11,132 nucleotides of DNA, taken from contig CALGLS010000561.1 of the NCBI GenBank assembly GCA_937959375.1, positions 1 to 11,132 on the forward strand, read 5' to 3'. Below the pieces are notes generated by a model. The model was given only the letters and a program-made list of their open reading frames with translations. It had not been told where the DNA came from and ran no database searches. This document shows positions 1 to 6,368 of this stretch, one piece after another (within the stretch, counting starts at the first letter, position 1; each line of letters starts with the position of its first letter). The position numbers and the translations under genes are program-made. The DNA comes from an uncultured Saprospiraceae bacterium. GTDB taxonomy: Bacteria; Bacteroidota; Bacteroidia; Chitinophagales; Saprospiraceae.

Positions 1-536
1 GATTGAACAATGGCGATGGATTTATTGATACCAAGTTTTTGTGAAAACTGTTGAACCATCTTTTGCCATGCTTTAGGAGCAGAAGTGGTATTATGACGCT
101 TCAGAGTATAGGTAAAATAAAGTGTTCCAATCCATTTTAAACCAAAAACACCTACACCTAATAACCAAAGCATCACCAATTCATTAGCATAAGATTGAAT
201 AAAAGATTGAAAGAAAATATCGATGTTTTGTTGCCAGGAAAAGGTGTTTGCAAAAAAAGCAAAATCATCACCTGATACTATTGGGCTAAGATCAGTGAGT
301 GGAGTGTTGTTTTCTATTGGCCAGTGGAAGTGATGAATGAAAGTATTGCTCATCCAAATTACGAGGCTTAGAAGAGACAGGCAGCAAAGTTGATAGCTTA
401 TTCTTGGTGATTTGTTTTTGATAAAGCGGATCGCAATTGCTAGCAAAGCTGCGATGATTAATCCTTGCCAAAGTGAATGTAAAAGCGTCCATCCTAACGC
501 TTCAATTAGTGGTTGTTGTATGGTATTTAAGTTCAT
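1..536 (-). CDS. M56-family (BlaR1/MecR1-like) membrane sensor peptidase, N-terminal part
   Basis: Partial gene: the reading frame is open from an ATG at 536 to the window edge, giving 178 residues; the C-terminal part lies outside. Three hydrophobic stretches are visible (about residues 14-37, 46-64 and 116-142). The N-terminus contains LGWTLLHSLWQG, typical of the membrane domain of Bacteroidota M56 proteins. The HExxH zinc motif expected in the cytoplasmic loop is not yet reached, so peptidase activity is inferred from family and context. The start lies 9 bp downstream of the stop of the blaI-like gene, so the two form one operon. In characterised BlaR1/MecR1 systems the sensor detects an envelope signal (beta-lactam) and triggers proteolytic loss of the repressor. 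Many Bacteroidota relatives have other or unknown signals, and no beta-lactamase gene is seen here. Confidence 0.85.
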   Translation of the reverse strand, partial: MNLNTIQQPLIEALGWTLLHSLWQGLIIAALLAIAIRFIKNKSPRISYQLCCLSLLSLVIWMSNTFIHHFHWPIENNTPLTDLSPIVSGDDFAFFANTFSWQQNIDIFFQSFIQSYANELVMLWLLGVGVFGLKWIGTLYFTYTLKRHNTTSAPKAWQKMVQQFSQKLGINKSIAIVQ

Positions 537-545
537 TGCTATTTA

Positions 546-938
546 TTATTTTTGGTTATCAAGTTCGTCTAAGTATTCACGAATTTTTTGGAGTTCTTCA
601 TCAGAAGTTTTATGGTTGCCCAGAATTTGTAAAACCAGATTCCCAGGTGAACCTTGAAACGTGTTTTCAACTATCTTACTAATCTTTTCGTTTAAACTTT
701 CTTTTTCAGAAATGGTAGCTTGGTAGAGATGTTTGTTGTTAATAATTTCTCGACTGACGAGTTTCTTTTCAAGCATGTTTTGCATAAACTTGAGAGTCGT
801 CGTGTAGCTTTTTTCTTTGCCTTGAGATTGTTCGTTTAGTTTGTCATGGACTTGCCGAACAGATGATGGCCCTAGCTTCCACAGCATTTCCAAAACTTCC
901 ATTTCTCCTTTTGTTGCTTTGTTTTTCTTTGATTTCAT
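546..938 (-). CDS. blaI: BlaI/MecI/CopY-family winged-helix transcriptional repressor
   Basis: The protein has 130 residues, the usual length for BlaI/MecI. A winged-helix domain spans about residues 8-76, starting with KGEMEVLEMLWKLG. The recognition helix region, SYTTTLKFMQNMLEKK (44-59), matches the family's YTTV...L pattern. The C-terminal helices (about 80-128) are the dimerisation region that the M56 partner disrupts in known systems. The ATG at 938 is the only sensible start. It is the first gene of a two-gene operon with the M56 sensor, and the stop is 9 bp before that gene's start. Three TACGA-N6-TCGTA palindromes lie immediately upstream (943-1016), one ending only 4 bp from the start codon, so autorepression is very likely. 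The regulated pathway beyond this operon cannot be told from the window. The gene symbol denotes the family, not proven beta-lactam control. Confidence 0.93.
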   Translation of the reverse strand: MKSKKNKATKGEMEVLEMLWKLGPSSVRQVHDKLNEQSQGKEKSYTTTLKFMQNMLEKKLVSREIINNKHLYQATISEKESLNEKISKIVENTFQGSPGNLVLQILGNHKTSDEELQKIREYLDELDNQK

Positions 939-942
939 TGTT

Positions 943-958
943 TACGATTTTTTTCGTA
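943..958. promoter_or_regulatory. BlaI-type operator 1
   Basis: TACGATTTTTTTCGTA is a perfect TACGA-N6-TCGTA palindrome lying 4 bp upstream of the blaI start codon. Binding here would cover the expected transcription start and leader. It resembles the TACA/TGTA-type dyads of characterised BlaI/MecI operators, with a Bacteroidota-like TACGA half-site. Confidence 0.8.
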
Positions 959-963
959 GTGTA

Positions 964-992
964 AAAATGTACGATTTTTATCGTAGTTCCAA
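964..992 (-). promoter_or_regulatory. Candidate blaI promoter
   Basis: On the minus strand TTG (992-990) is followed after 18 bp by TACATTTT (971-964), a 7/8 match to the Bacteroidota -7 consensus TAnnTTTG. Transcription would start near 958, giving a leader of about 20 nt. The promoter is interleaved with the three operators, which supports the call; the last base of the -7 box is non-consensus. Confidence 0.45.
970..985. promoter_or_regulatory. BlaI-type operator 2, within the promoter
   Basis: TACGATTTTTATCGTA is the second copy of the TACGA-N6-TCGTA palindrome, centred 27 bp from operator 1. It falls between the candidate -33 (TTG, complement of 990-992) and -7 (TACATTTT, complement of 964-971) of the blaI promoter, so a bound repressor would block RNA polymerase. 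Confidence 0.8.
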
Positions 993-1000
993 ATTTTTTC

Positions 1001-1016
1001 TACGATTTTTTTCGTA
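1001..1016. promoter_or_regulatory. BlaI-type operator 3
   Basis: TACGATTTTTTTCGTA is the third copy, identical to operator 1 and centred 31 bp from operator 2. It lies upstream of the candidate -33 element. Three sites in 74 bp suggest cooperative binding by several repressor dimers. Confidence 0.78.
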
Positions 1017-1061
1017 GTAAGCTAAAAATGCTTGATTTACTTCAGAAAACAGGGGATAGTT

Positions 1062-1104
1062 CGTTGAGTTAGGAGGCATACCCAATAAGAAAATTTACTC
1101 AACG
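1062..1104. repeat. Inverted repeat CGTTGAGT / ACTCAACG
   Basis: An 8-bp perfect inverted repeat (1062-1069 and 1097-1104) with a 27-nt spacer. It overlaps the stop codon of the doubtful small ORF. It has no T-tract and a long loop, so it is not a convincing intrinsic terminator; its function is unknown. Confidence 0.4.
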
Positions 1105-1239
1105 GTGTCTGCGAATATGGTGTCCTTTAGGGTTTGAGCTGCGGGAAAGGAGAGATTCAGTTTGTTGAACATGCTCAATCTGTCGTACAATATATTTCTG
1201 AACTTCAAGCGTACTACTATGTTTGATTAATTCATACAT
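1099..1239 (-). CDS. Doubtful small ORF, 46 aa, basic C-terminus
   Basis: I do not recognise this ORF. It starts at ATG 1239, only 8 bp from the start of the divergent DsbA-like gene, and ends with TGA at 1099. The predicted peptide is one long, probably helical stretch (MYELIKHSSTLEVQKYIVRQ and onward) with a basic tail ending GHHIRRHR. Codon choice looks ordinary for this genome, and the ORF does not overlap another gene, which is why it is listed. Against it: it is short, the frame stays open upstream into the DsbA gene, no promoter is obvious, and the candidate promoter of the DsbA gene runs through its first codons. An 8-bp inverted repeat (1062-1069 with 1097-1104) spans its stop codon. 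Confidence 0.25.
   Translation of the reverse strand: MYELIKHSSTLEVQKYIVRQIEHVQQTESLLSRSSNPKGHHIRRHR
1218..1225 (+). promoter_or_regulatory. Candidate -7 element for the DsbA-like gene
   Basis: TATGTTTG is a perfect match to the Bacteroidota -7 consensus TAnnTTTG. It would place the transcription start near 1232, about 15 nt before the ATG at 1247. The -33 region (around 1195-1199, TTCTG) only loosely resembles TTG. A second TAnnTTTG match at 1235-1242 is too close to the start codon to be the main promoter. Confidence 0.45.
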
Positions 1240-1246
1240 TTGACTG

Positions 1247-1966
1247 ATGAAAAAAATAATTCTCTTTACATTAATACTGGTCAATTTAATCAGCGCTTGT
1301 TCTACACGAACAGGTAATAAAGGACAGACCAAAATCGAAAGCGACAAGACCATGGTGACCAACAAATTAATTTATATAGGAGATCCGATGTGCTCGTGGT
1401 GCTATGGTTTTTCACCACAGATATCCGCAGTGAAAGATGCCTTACCAGAAAATGTAGATTTTGAATTGGTGTTAGGAGGCTTACGGCCAAATGGAAAACA
1501 GACTATGGAGGAGCTAAAAGATTTTTTGAAAAGTCATTGGATGGAAATAGAAGAACGAACGAGTCAACCTTTTAAATACGATATATTAGAACAAGCAGAC
1601 TTTGTGTATGATACGGAGCCCGCCTGTCGAGCAGTTGTAGTAGCAAAACAAATGGCAGCTGATAAAGCTTTTGCTTTTTATAAAGAAGTTCAAAAAGCAT
1701 TTTATTATGAGAATAAACAGACAACTGAAGTCGATACTTATTTGACGATTGCAAAGAAATTAGGAATGGATGTCAAAGAGTTTGAAAAAAGATTTAATTC
1801 GGAAGCTGCAAAAGTAGAAACGATCAAAGATTTTGAATATGGTGGAAGTTTAGGCGTTAATTCATTTCCAACTTTAATCTTGAAAAAAGGGGAGGAGTAT
1901 CACTTGGTGTCGAGAGGCTATACAGAGTCTGAGGCGATCTTGACTGCGATTAAACAACTTCAATAA
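1247..1966 (+). CDS. Lipoprotein DsbA-family thiol-disulfide protein (COG3531-like)
   Basis: The protein has 239 residues. Residues 1-18 form a lipoprotein signal: KK, a hydrophobic core, then a lipobox ISA-C with Cys18 as the lipidated residue. A short linker (19-38) leads into a thioredoxin-fold DsbA-like domain opening with LIYIGDPMCSWCYGFSP. The redox motif is CSWC (Cys49-Cys52), and the cis-proline loop is SFPT (Pro208). The segment DTEPACRAV (about 122-130) resembles the predicted protein-disulfide isomerase / DsbA-like group of COG3531. In my recollection these proteins usually begin near the Met36 equivalent and lack a signal; here the coding frame continues upstream into an intact signal peptide, so I choose the ATG at 1247. 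Likely role: thiol oxidation or isomerisation at the periplasmic face of a membrane; the substrate is unknown. It appears to be a single-gene unit, with a strong terminator just downstream. Confidence 0.85.
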   Translation: MKKIILFTLILVNLISACSTRTGNKGQTKIESDKTMVTNKLIYIGDPMCSWCYGFSPQISAVKDALPENVDFELVLGGLRPNGKQTMEELKDFLKSHWMEIEERTSQPFKYDILEQADFVYDTEPACRAVVVAKQMAADKAFAFYKEVQKAFYYENKQTTEVDTYLTIAKKLGMDVKEFEKRFNSEAAKVETIKDFEYGGSLGVNSFPTLILKKGEEYHLVSRGYTESEAILTAIKQLQ

Positions 1967-1970
1967 AAAA

Positions 1971-2011
1971 AACCAAATTTTGCAGCCTTTTGATCGGCGC
2001 AAAATTTGGTT
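1971..2011. terminator. Strong intrinsic terminator, probably bidirectional
   Basis: A 13-bp perfect stem (AACCAAATTTTGC at 1971-1983 with its complement at 1999-2011) has a 15-nt loop. It starts 4 bp after the DsbA-like stop codon and is followed by ATTATTTTT on the plus strand. On the minus strand it is followed by a T-run (complement of 1965-1970), so it can also stop transcripts from the HNH gene, which ends at 2094. Confidence 0.88.
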
Positions 2012-2093
2012 ATTATTTTTGTTTGTTGTGTTTATGATATTTTAATTTGATTAAGATTTGAGGTGAAAAAATTCATTTGATGTAGATAGAGGT

Positions 2094-2657
2094 TTAGATA
2101 GTTACGTGTCCCCACCGTTTACCTTTTTCTATCAATTTTACGTGTTCAACTGAGATACCAAAATCACGAGCTAAAATTTCACGTTTGGTTTTGCCTTTCG
2201 CCAATCTTTTTTTCAATAAGCGAACTTTGGCTTCGGTCATTTTGTAGTTCGGATCACGTTTACGGTTGTTCAAATCAAAAACACCATGTTCTCTTTGGTG
2301 TTCTGTGAGTTCTTCTTGAGTAACCCACAGGATGTTCTCCCAATAATTGTTCTCCTTGTTGTTGTCGATGTGTACAAGAAATGTGTGGTTTTTAGATTCT
2401 TGTTCGATGTAAGTTTCTCCAATTAAACGATGAAGGTAAAACTGTTGTCTTTTTCCTTCTGCTAGTTGGAGGCTGAGTCGAACATTTCCGTACTTATCAC
2501 GACTTCCTTTTAGTAGTTTTTCGTCTTCTGTTTTTTTATTGACACTTTTCATTCGGCCATAATCTGAGAAGAAATAATCGCTACCGCGAGTTGGGTGTTT
2601 TGTCTCTACTTTGGTCCACACTTCGTTCCAATGAGACTTTACTTTTTTTACTGCCAT
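2094..2657 (-). CDS. NUMOD4/HNH endonuclease-like protein with C-terminal helix-turn-helix
   Basis: The protein has 187 residues from the ATG at 2657; a GTG four codons upstream (2669) is a possible alternative. Counting from the ATG, residues about 10-39 (NEVWTKVE ... DYFFSDYGRMKS) match the NUMOD4 DNA-binding motif. An HNH domain of the HNH_3 type follows at about 76-125: HRLIGETY, then HIDNNKENN with His96 and Asp98, then ENILWVT with Asn108. The usual Asn before the catalytic His is Val here. Residues about 140-185 (KVRLLKKRLAKGKTKREILA onward, ending in GKRWGHV) look like the helix-turn-helix that ends many free-standing HNH homing endonucleases. It is monocistronic, with no neighbouring phage or transposon genes. 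It may be a mobile nicking enzyme or a domesticated DNA-binding regulator; the sequence does not decide. Confidence 0.82.
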   Translation of the reverse strand: MAVKKVKSHWNEVWTKVETKHPTRGSDYFFSDYGRMKSVNKKTEDEKLLKGSRDKYGNVRLSLQLAEGKRQQFYLHRLIGETYIEQESKNHTFLVHIDNNKENNYWENILWVTQEELTEHQREHGVFDLNNRKRDPNYKMTEAKVRLLKKRLAKGKTKREILARDFGISVEHVKLIEKGKRWGHVTI

Positions 2658-2840
2658 TTTTTTACGCACAATTTTTTAATGAAAAAATAATTATGAACTT
2701 CATTTGCGAAGGGTAGCTTTTGGCAACAAAGACTTTTGTGTGGGGATCGATAACAAGCCTGTGTTTTACCCTTGAAATTCAAAATTTTAATCTAACTGTT
2801 GTGTCTGGCAGGAAAAATAGTTGATTAATCTAGAACGCTA

Positions 2841-2848
2841 CAAAGTTA
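2841..2848 (-). promoter_or_regulatory. Candidate -7 element for the HNH gene
   Basis: The complement of 2841-2848 reads TAACTTTG, a perfect TAnnTTTG. A TTC about 20 bp upstream could act as a weak -33. The predicted transcription start, near 2835, would leave a leader of about 175 nt before the ATG, which is unusually long here. Confidence 0.4.
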
Positions 2849-2976
2849 TAATTACGATGGATAAAAACGAAGTATAAAGTTTTTTTTTATTTCTTTTTTC
2901 TTTTGGGGCGGTAAGCCGCAATTTTAGATGATAATAGCCTTAGAATCAGTGAAGAGTACTTTTTGAACGAATATTC

Positions 2977-2996
2977 GCTAAACCTAGCTGTTTAGC
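2977..2996. repeat. Small perfect hairpin GCTAAAC-CTAGCT-GTTTAGC
   Basis: A 7-bp perfect stem with a 6-nt loop lies about 100 bp beyond the tyrS terminator. No T-run follows on either strand. Its function is unknown; it could be a protein-binding dyad. Confidence 0.45.
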
Positions 2997-3081
2997 ATTG
3001 TTTTATACGCCAAATGCATTAAAGATGGGGGAGGAACTTTTAACTTAAGAAAAATGGAGAAGAGTAATTTTGATAGCAGAC

Positions 3082-3140
3082 AAAAAAAAACTGAACATTG
3101 GTTCTATTAAAAAAGTTACTTTTTAATGCCAAGGTTCAGT
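3082..3140 (-). terminator. tyrS intrinsic terminator
   Basis: On the minus strand a two-part hairpin precedes nine T's (complement of 3082-3090). The outer stem pairs 3090-3101 with 3129-3140 (11 of 12 pairs, one mismatch). The inner stem pairs 3106-3113 with 3120-3127 around a 6-nt loop. It lies about 70 bp downstream of the tyrS stop. Confidence 0.9.
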
Positions 3141-3208
3141 CCTTTTGAAAAAATAGTAGCTACATTTTTGTTGTCTAAAGCAGCTATATTATGATGAGCA
3201 CCAAGAAT

Positions 3209-4480
3209 TTACTGAGCTAGCACCATGAATTTATTTCGTTTACCATTCTCAATCATAATGTATTTACCATGTAGCAAAGCATCATGATTTACATTGTGCT
3301 CGTGGCTTGAGATCTTATTTTTATTAATTGAAATGGCATTGCCTTTTATCGCTCTTCTTGCATCACTTTTTGAAGCAACAATTTGCGTGTTTTCCGACAG
3401 CAAATCAACAATGTTTAATCCATTTGCCAAAGCGTCTTTTGAAATGGTGAAACTAGGTAGTTCTTCTTCTATCGTAGAAAGTGAATCTACATCAAGCGAA
3501 AGTAGTGATTCCGCACTTGCCTTAGCGTTAAAGATGAGATTCGATACTTTTTTTACGGCATCAAAATCTTCCTGTGAATGTACTCTTATTGTTAGCTCTT
3601 CCGCCAGTAGCTCTTTTAGCATTCTTGGATTGTCCGCAAATTCTTTTTCACGTGCTTCAATTTCTTCTTTCGAAAACAAGGTGAAATAACGTGTAAACTT
3701 GCTAGTGTCTTTGTCATCAGCATTAATCCAAAATTGGTAAAACTTATAAGGGGATGTCATCGCAGCATCTAACCAAATATTTCCAGAAGTTGACTTACCA
3801 AACTTTGATCCATCTGCTTTTGTCAACAATGGCGTAGTCGCTGCATAAGCCTTACCTCCTAGATTCTTTCGAATAAACTCTGTTCCTGAAGTAATATTAC
3901 CCCATTGGTCAGAACCTCCCATTTGCAATCGACAACCATGTTGGTTGTACAAACATTGGTAATCGTAAGCTTGTAGTAGTTGGTAACTAAATTCTGTAAA
4001 CGAAAGTCCAGTTTCAATACGCTTTTTCACCGACTCCTTTGAAGTCATATAATTAATGGTCAAGGTCTTTCCTACATCACGTAAAAACGACAGTACGTTC
4101 ATGTCTTTGTAGAAATCATGATTATTGACAATCACAGCAGCATGCTCACCTTCAAAGTCCAAAAACTTTTTAATCTGAGCCTTTTGGTGTTCCAAATTAG
4201 AATCTAATTCCTCATAACTCTTGAGTACGCGTTCTTTGTCTTTTCCTGACGGATCCCCAACACGACCAGTCGCACCACCCATCAATACAATTGGCTTGTT
4301 GCCAGTTTGCTGGAATAACTTTAAGAGCATGATTTGCACAAAATTACCTATGGTCATAGATGGAGCCGTTGGGTCAAACCCGATATAACCAGTCACAGGA
4401 CCTTTTGCAAGTTCTTCTTCAATTCCTGGTGTTTGGTCCTGGAGCATTCCGCGCCAGTTTAATTCTTCTAGAAAAGTCAT
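3209..4480 (-). CDS. tyrS: Tyrosyl-tRNA synthetase (TyrRS)
   Basis: A class I aminoacyl-tRNA synthetase of 423 residues that charges tRNA-Tyr with tyrosine in the cytoplasm. Visible family features are: N-terminal FLEELNWRGMLQD; YIGFDPTAPS (32-41); GGATGRVGDPSGK (68-80); SYQLLQAYDYQ (165-175) and GGSDQWGN (188-195), which contribute to tyrosine binding; the KMSKS-type loop KFGKS (226-230); and a C-terminal S4 RNA-binding domain (about 355-423). Oddly, the HIGH signature reads TIGN (43-46): both histidines are replaced, Asn at the second position being a known tolerated form, Thr at the first being unusual. The frame runs 25 codons further upstream, but that part has no family similarity and crosses the promoter, so I choose the ATG at 4480. 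It has its own promoter and terminator. Confidence 0.96.
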   Translation of the reverse strand: MTFLEELNWRGMLQDQTPGIEEELAKGPVTGYIGFDPTAPSMTIGNFVQIMLLKLFQQTGNKPIVLMGGATGRVGDPSGKDKERVLKSYEELDSNLEHQKAQIKKFLDFEGEHAAVIVNNHDFYKDMNVLSFLRDVGKTLTINYMTSKESVKKRIETGLSFTEFSYQLLQAYDYQCLYNQHGCRLQMGGSDQWGNITSGTEFIRKNLGGKAYAATTPLLTKADGSKFGKSTSGNIWLDAAMTSPYKFYQFWINADDKDTSKFTRYFTLFSKEEIEAREKEFADNPRMLKELLAEELTIRVHSQEDFDAVKKVSNLIFNAKASAESLLSLDVDSLSTIEEELPSFTISKDALANGLNIVDLLSENTQIVASKSDARRAIKGNAISINKNKISSHEHNVNHDALLHGKYIMIENGKRNKFMVLAQ

Positions 4481-4499
4481 GTTTTTTATATTTAGATGG

Positions 4500-4534
4500 C
4501 AAAGATATTTTTTTTTAGTGAGAATCTTATACAA
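4500..4534 (-). promoter_or_regulatory. tyrS promoter
   Basis: On the minus strand the -7 box TATCTTTG (4507-4500) is a perfect TAnnTTTG. A -33 TTG (4534-4532) lies 24 bp upstream, across a nine-A run; that spacing is slightly long. The predicted start near 4493 gives a leader of about 13 nt to the ATG at 4480. The TTG lies at the edge of the first AAGGTTTGAAGG repeat copy. Confidence 0.6.
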
Positions 4535-4627
4535 GGTTTGAAGGATAGAAGGCAATAAGGTTTGAAGGGCACACGATATTTTGACTCACGTTTGCCTGTC
4601 CTTCAAACCTTCCCTCCTTCAAACCTT
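4533..4627. repeat. Repeat A: two copies each of AAGGTTTGAAGG and CCTTCAAACCTT
   Basis: AAGGTTTGAAGG occurs at 4533-4544 and 4557-4568. Its exact complement, CCTTCAAACCTT, occurs at 4600-4611 and 4616-4627, 16 bp apart. The inner arms extend to a 15-bp stem (4557-4571 with 4597-4611, one G-T pair); the outer arms are nearly concentric with it. The element fills the divergent tyrS / permease spacer. Related copies are at 6071-6149 and 9098-9183. Confidence 0.85.
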
Positions 4628-4701
4628 GCTAAATTAAGCCCTCAATAATAAAATTAGTTCCATATTAGTTCTATTTTCACGGTTCACTTAATACGCTTCA
4701 T

Positions 4702-6072
4702 TTGAATTTTGAATATTTCATAGCTCGTAATGTTGCCAAAGCAGGAGTCAAATCCTTCTCGCGCTTGATTATACGTATTGCAATGGTTGCTGTTGCTTTA
4801 AGTATGGTAGTTATGATTGTTGCTACTTCTTTGATTAATGGTTTCCAAAAGGGGATCAGTAGTAAAATATTTGGCTTTTGGGGGCATATCGATATTGTTG
4901 ATACCAATGTCAATCGTTCGTTTGAGGCGGTACCTACCAAAATGAATCAGGATTTTTATCCACATATTGATACGATTGGCTCCATGTTGTATCGTACGAA
5001 AGCTAGTATTTTAGGATACGAGTTGGAAGACAAGATGGTTGATAAAATGACAAAGGGTGGTATACGACATATTCAAGTATATGCACAAAAGCCAGGTATC
5101 ATTAAAGTGAAGCAAGAAGTCAAGCAGACACAAACCCTTGATGATCAAACAACAGGAAGAAAAAAGAAAAAGAAGACGACCAACCAATTGGAAGGAATTA
5201 TTATAAAAGGAATTGGAGCAGACTTTGATTGGGAAAATATGAGTGACTACCTCGTGAAGGGGAGGCCGATTGAGTTGTATGATGACAAAGAGTCAAAAGA
5301 TATTATCGTTTCAGAAGAAACAGCTCGCCGACTTAGACTTGATATTGGGAGTAAACTTCGAATTCACTTTGTAGAAAAAGTGAACATGCTGGAGCGTAGT
5401 TTTAAAGTTTGTGGTATTTACAAAACAGGAATGGAGGAGTTTGATCGCAAATTCGCACTAGCGGATATAAAAGTTTTACAAAATATCTATAACTGGGAGG
5501 CAGATGAAGTTGGCGGTTTTGAGGTGTTTTTAGATGATTTGGATGACCTAGATGTGATTCGCGATTATCTATACTTTGAGGTACTACCTAATAATATGTT
5601 TGCTCAAACCATCCGTGATAAGTTCCCAAGTATTTTTGACTGGTTAGATTTGCAAGACATCAACAAGATTGTGATTCTCCTACTCATGGTTGTGGTCTCC
5701 ATTATCAATATGATCACTGCACTCATGATTCTCATCTTAGAACGCACCAATATGATCGGAACCCTAAAAGCAATGGGTAGTACGGATTGGTCAATTCGCA
5801 AAATATTTTTGTACCATGCCTTATATATCATTGGTTTGGGTCTGATGTTTGGAAACATAATTGGTCTTGCCCTCTGTTACATTCAACAACGGTTTGAGAT
5901 CATTACCCTTTCGGAAAAAGATTACTATCTCTCGGTTGCACCTATCGAAATTAACTTATGGACCATATTACTACTAAACATCGGTACCATGTTAATCACG
6001 CTCTTATTTTTAATTATCCCTTCTTATTTAGTTACTCGCATCAATCCTGTAGAGGCCATTCGCTTTAAATAA
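4702..6072 (+). CDS. LolC/LolE-FtsX family ABC transporter permease
   Basis: The membrane protein has 456 residues. It starts at a TTG codon: MNFEYFIARNV is the expected N-terminus of Bacteroidota members, no in-frame ATG lies just upstream, and the next Met (28) is inside the first membrane helix. Topology is the four-helix FtsX/MacB/LolE plan: helix 1 (about 22-46), a large periplasmic domain (47-320), then helices at about 321-347, 369-394 and 418-442. The cytoplasmic loop ERTNMIGTLKAMGSTDWSIR (347-366) and the end INPVEAIRFK are typical of the FtsX domain. The likely role is LolC/E-like lipoprotein release, or another ATPase-driven envelope process; the ATPase is not encoded nearby. A Lys-rich run, GRKKKKKTT (152-160), sits in the periplasmic domain and looks like a lineage-specific insertion. 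No clear TAnnTTTG promoter is visible; repeat elements lie on both sides. Confidence 0.9.
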   Translation: MNFEYFIARNVAKAGVKSFSRLIIRIAMVAVALSMVVMIVATSLINGFQKGISSKIFGFWGHIDIVDTNVNRSFEAVPTKMNQDFYPHIDTIGSMLYRTKASILGYELEDKMVDKMTKGGIRHIQVYAQKPGIIKVKQEVKQTQTLDDQTTGRKKKKKTTNQLEGIIIKGIGADFDWENMSDYLVKGRPIELYDDKESKDIIVSEETARRLRLDIGSKLRIHFVEKVNMLERSFKVCGIYKTGMEEFDRKFALADIKVLQNIYNWEADEVGGFEVFLDDLDDLDVIRDYLYFEVLPNNMFAQTIRDKFPSIFDWLDLQDINKIVILLLMVVVSIINMITALMILILERTNMIGTLKAMGSTDWSIRKIFLYHALYIIGLGLMFGNIIGLALCYIQQRFEIITLSEKDYYLSVAPIEINLWTILLLNIGTMLITLLFLIIPSYLVTRINPVEAIRFK

Positions 6073-6149
6073 GGTTTGGAAAATAAGTTATACCTCATTA
6101 CCCACTTCGCATTCTACGTGTCTTTCAAACCTTATTTCCTTCAAACCTT
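6071..6149. repeat. Repeat B: CCTTCAAACCTT pair after the permease gene
   Basis: The right arm has CTTTCAAACCTT (6122-6133, one mismatch) and CCTTCAAACCTT (6138-6149), again exactly 16 bp apart. The left arm AAGGTTTG (6071-6078) pairs with CAAACCTT (6126-6133) and begins inside the stop codon of the permease gene. The position just after a gene would suit a role in transcript ending, but no long T-run follows. Confidence 0.75.
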
Positions 6150-6350
6150 CAGATAACCCCCACATTCTAAACCACCTCATCCGCTGACCAAAATCCTCTA
6201 ACCATTCCCGTTAAAACCCAACCCAAGTCGCTGCCGCAGTTAAAAATTAGAGAATTAATTTTTATTAAAAAAATAAAAAATAACATTGCTATTCGTAACC
6301 TTTTGTCTATCAAAGAGTAGAGTTGTTTAGACCCCTCATTGTTGATATGT

Positions 6351-6359
6351 TGTGGATAA
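6351..6359 (-). other. DnaA-box sequence
   Basis: TGTGGATAA is the complement of TTATCCACA, the consensus DnaA box. It is isolated in this spacer; a weaker relative, TGTTGATAT, starts at 6340. See the larger cluster at 9259-9489. Confidence 0.5.
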
Positions 6360-6368
6360 CTTTAGAAA

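Larger units (their letters stand above)
2658..3208. other. Gene-free spacer between the HNH gene and tyrS
   Basis: Both flanking genes are on the minus strand. The spacer holds the candidate HNH promoter (2841-2848), a T-rich stretch at 2880-2904, a small hairpin (2977-2996) and the tyrS terminator (3082-3140). No ORF in it looks coding. Confidence 0.7.

Noticed and set aside
412..682. Two plus-strand ORFs across the blaI / M56 junction
   Set aside because: They lie opposite the two well-supported minus-strand genes.
3294..3689. 131-codon plus-strand ORF inside tyrS
   Set aside because: Serine-rich antisense shadow of the well-supported tyrS gene.
4481..4555. 25-codon upstream extension of tyrS
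   Set aside because: No TyrRS similarity, and it would translate the perfect -7 element; the MTFLEELNWRG start matches the family.
4533..4627. CRISPR-like array
   Set aside because: The repeat copies are 12 bp, in both orientations, with 4- to 31-bp gaps of unequal size; this is an inverted-repeat element, not a CRISPR.
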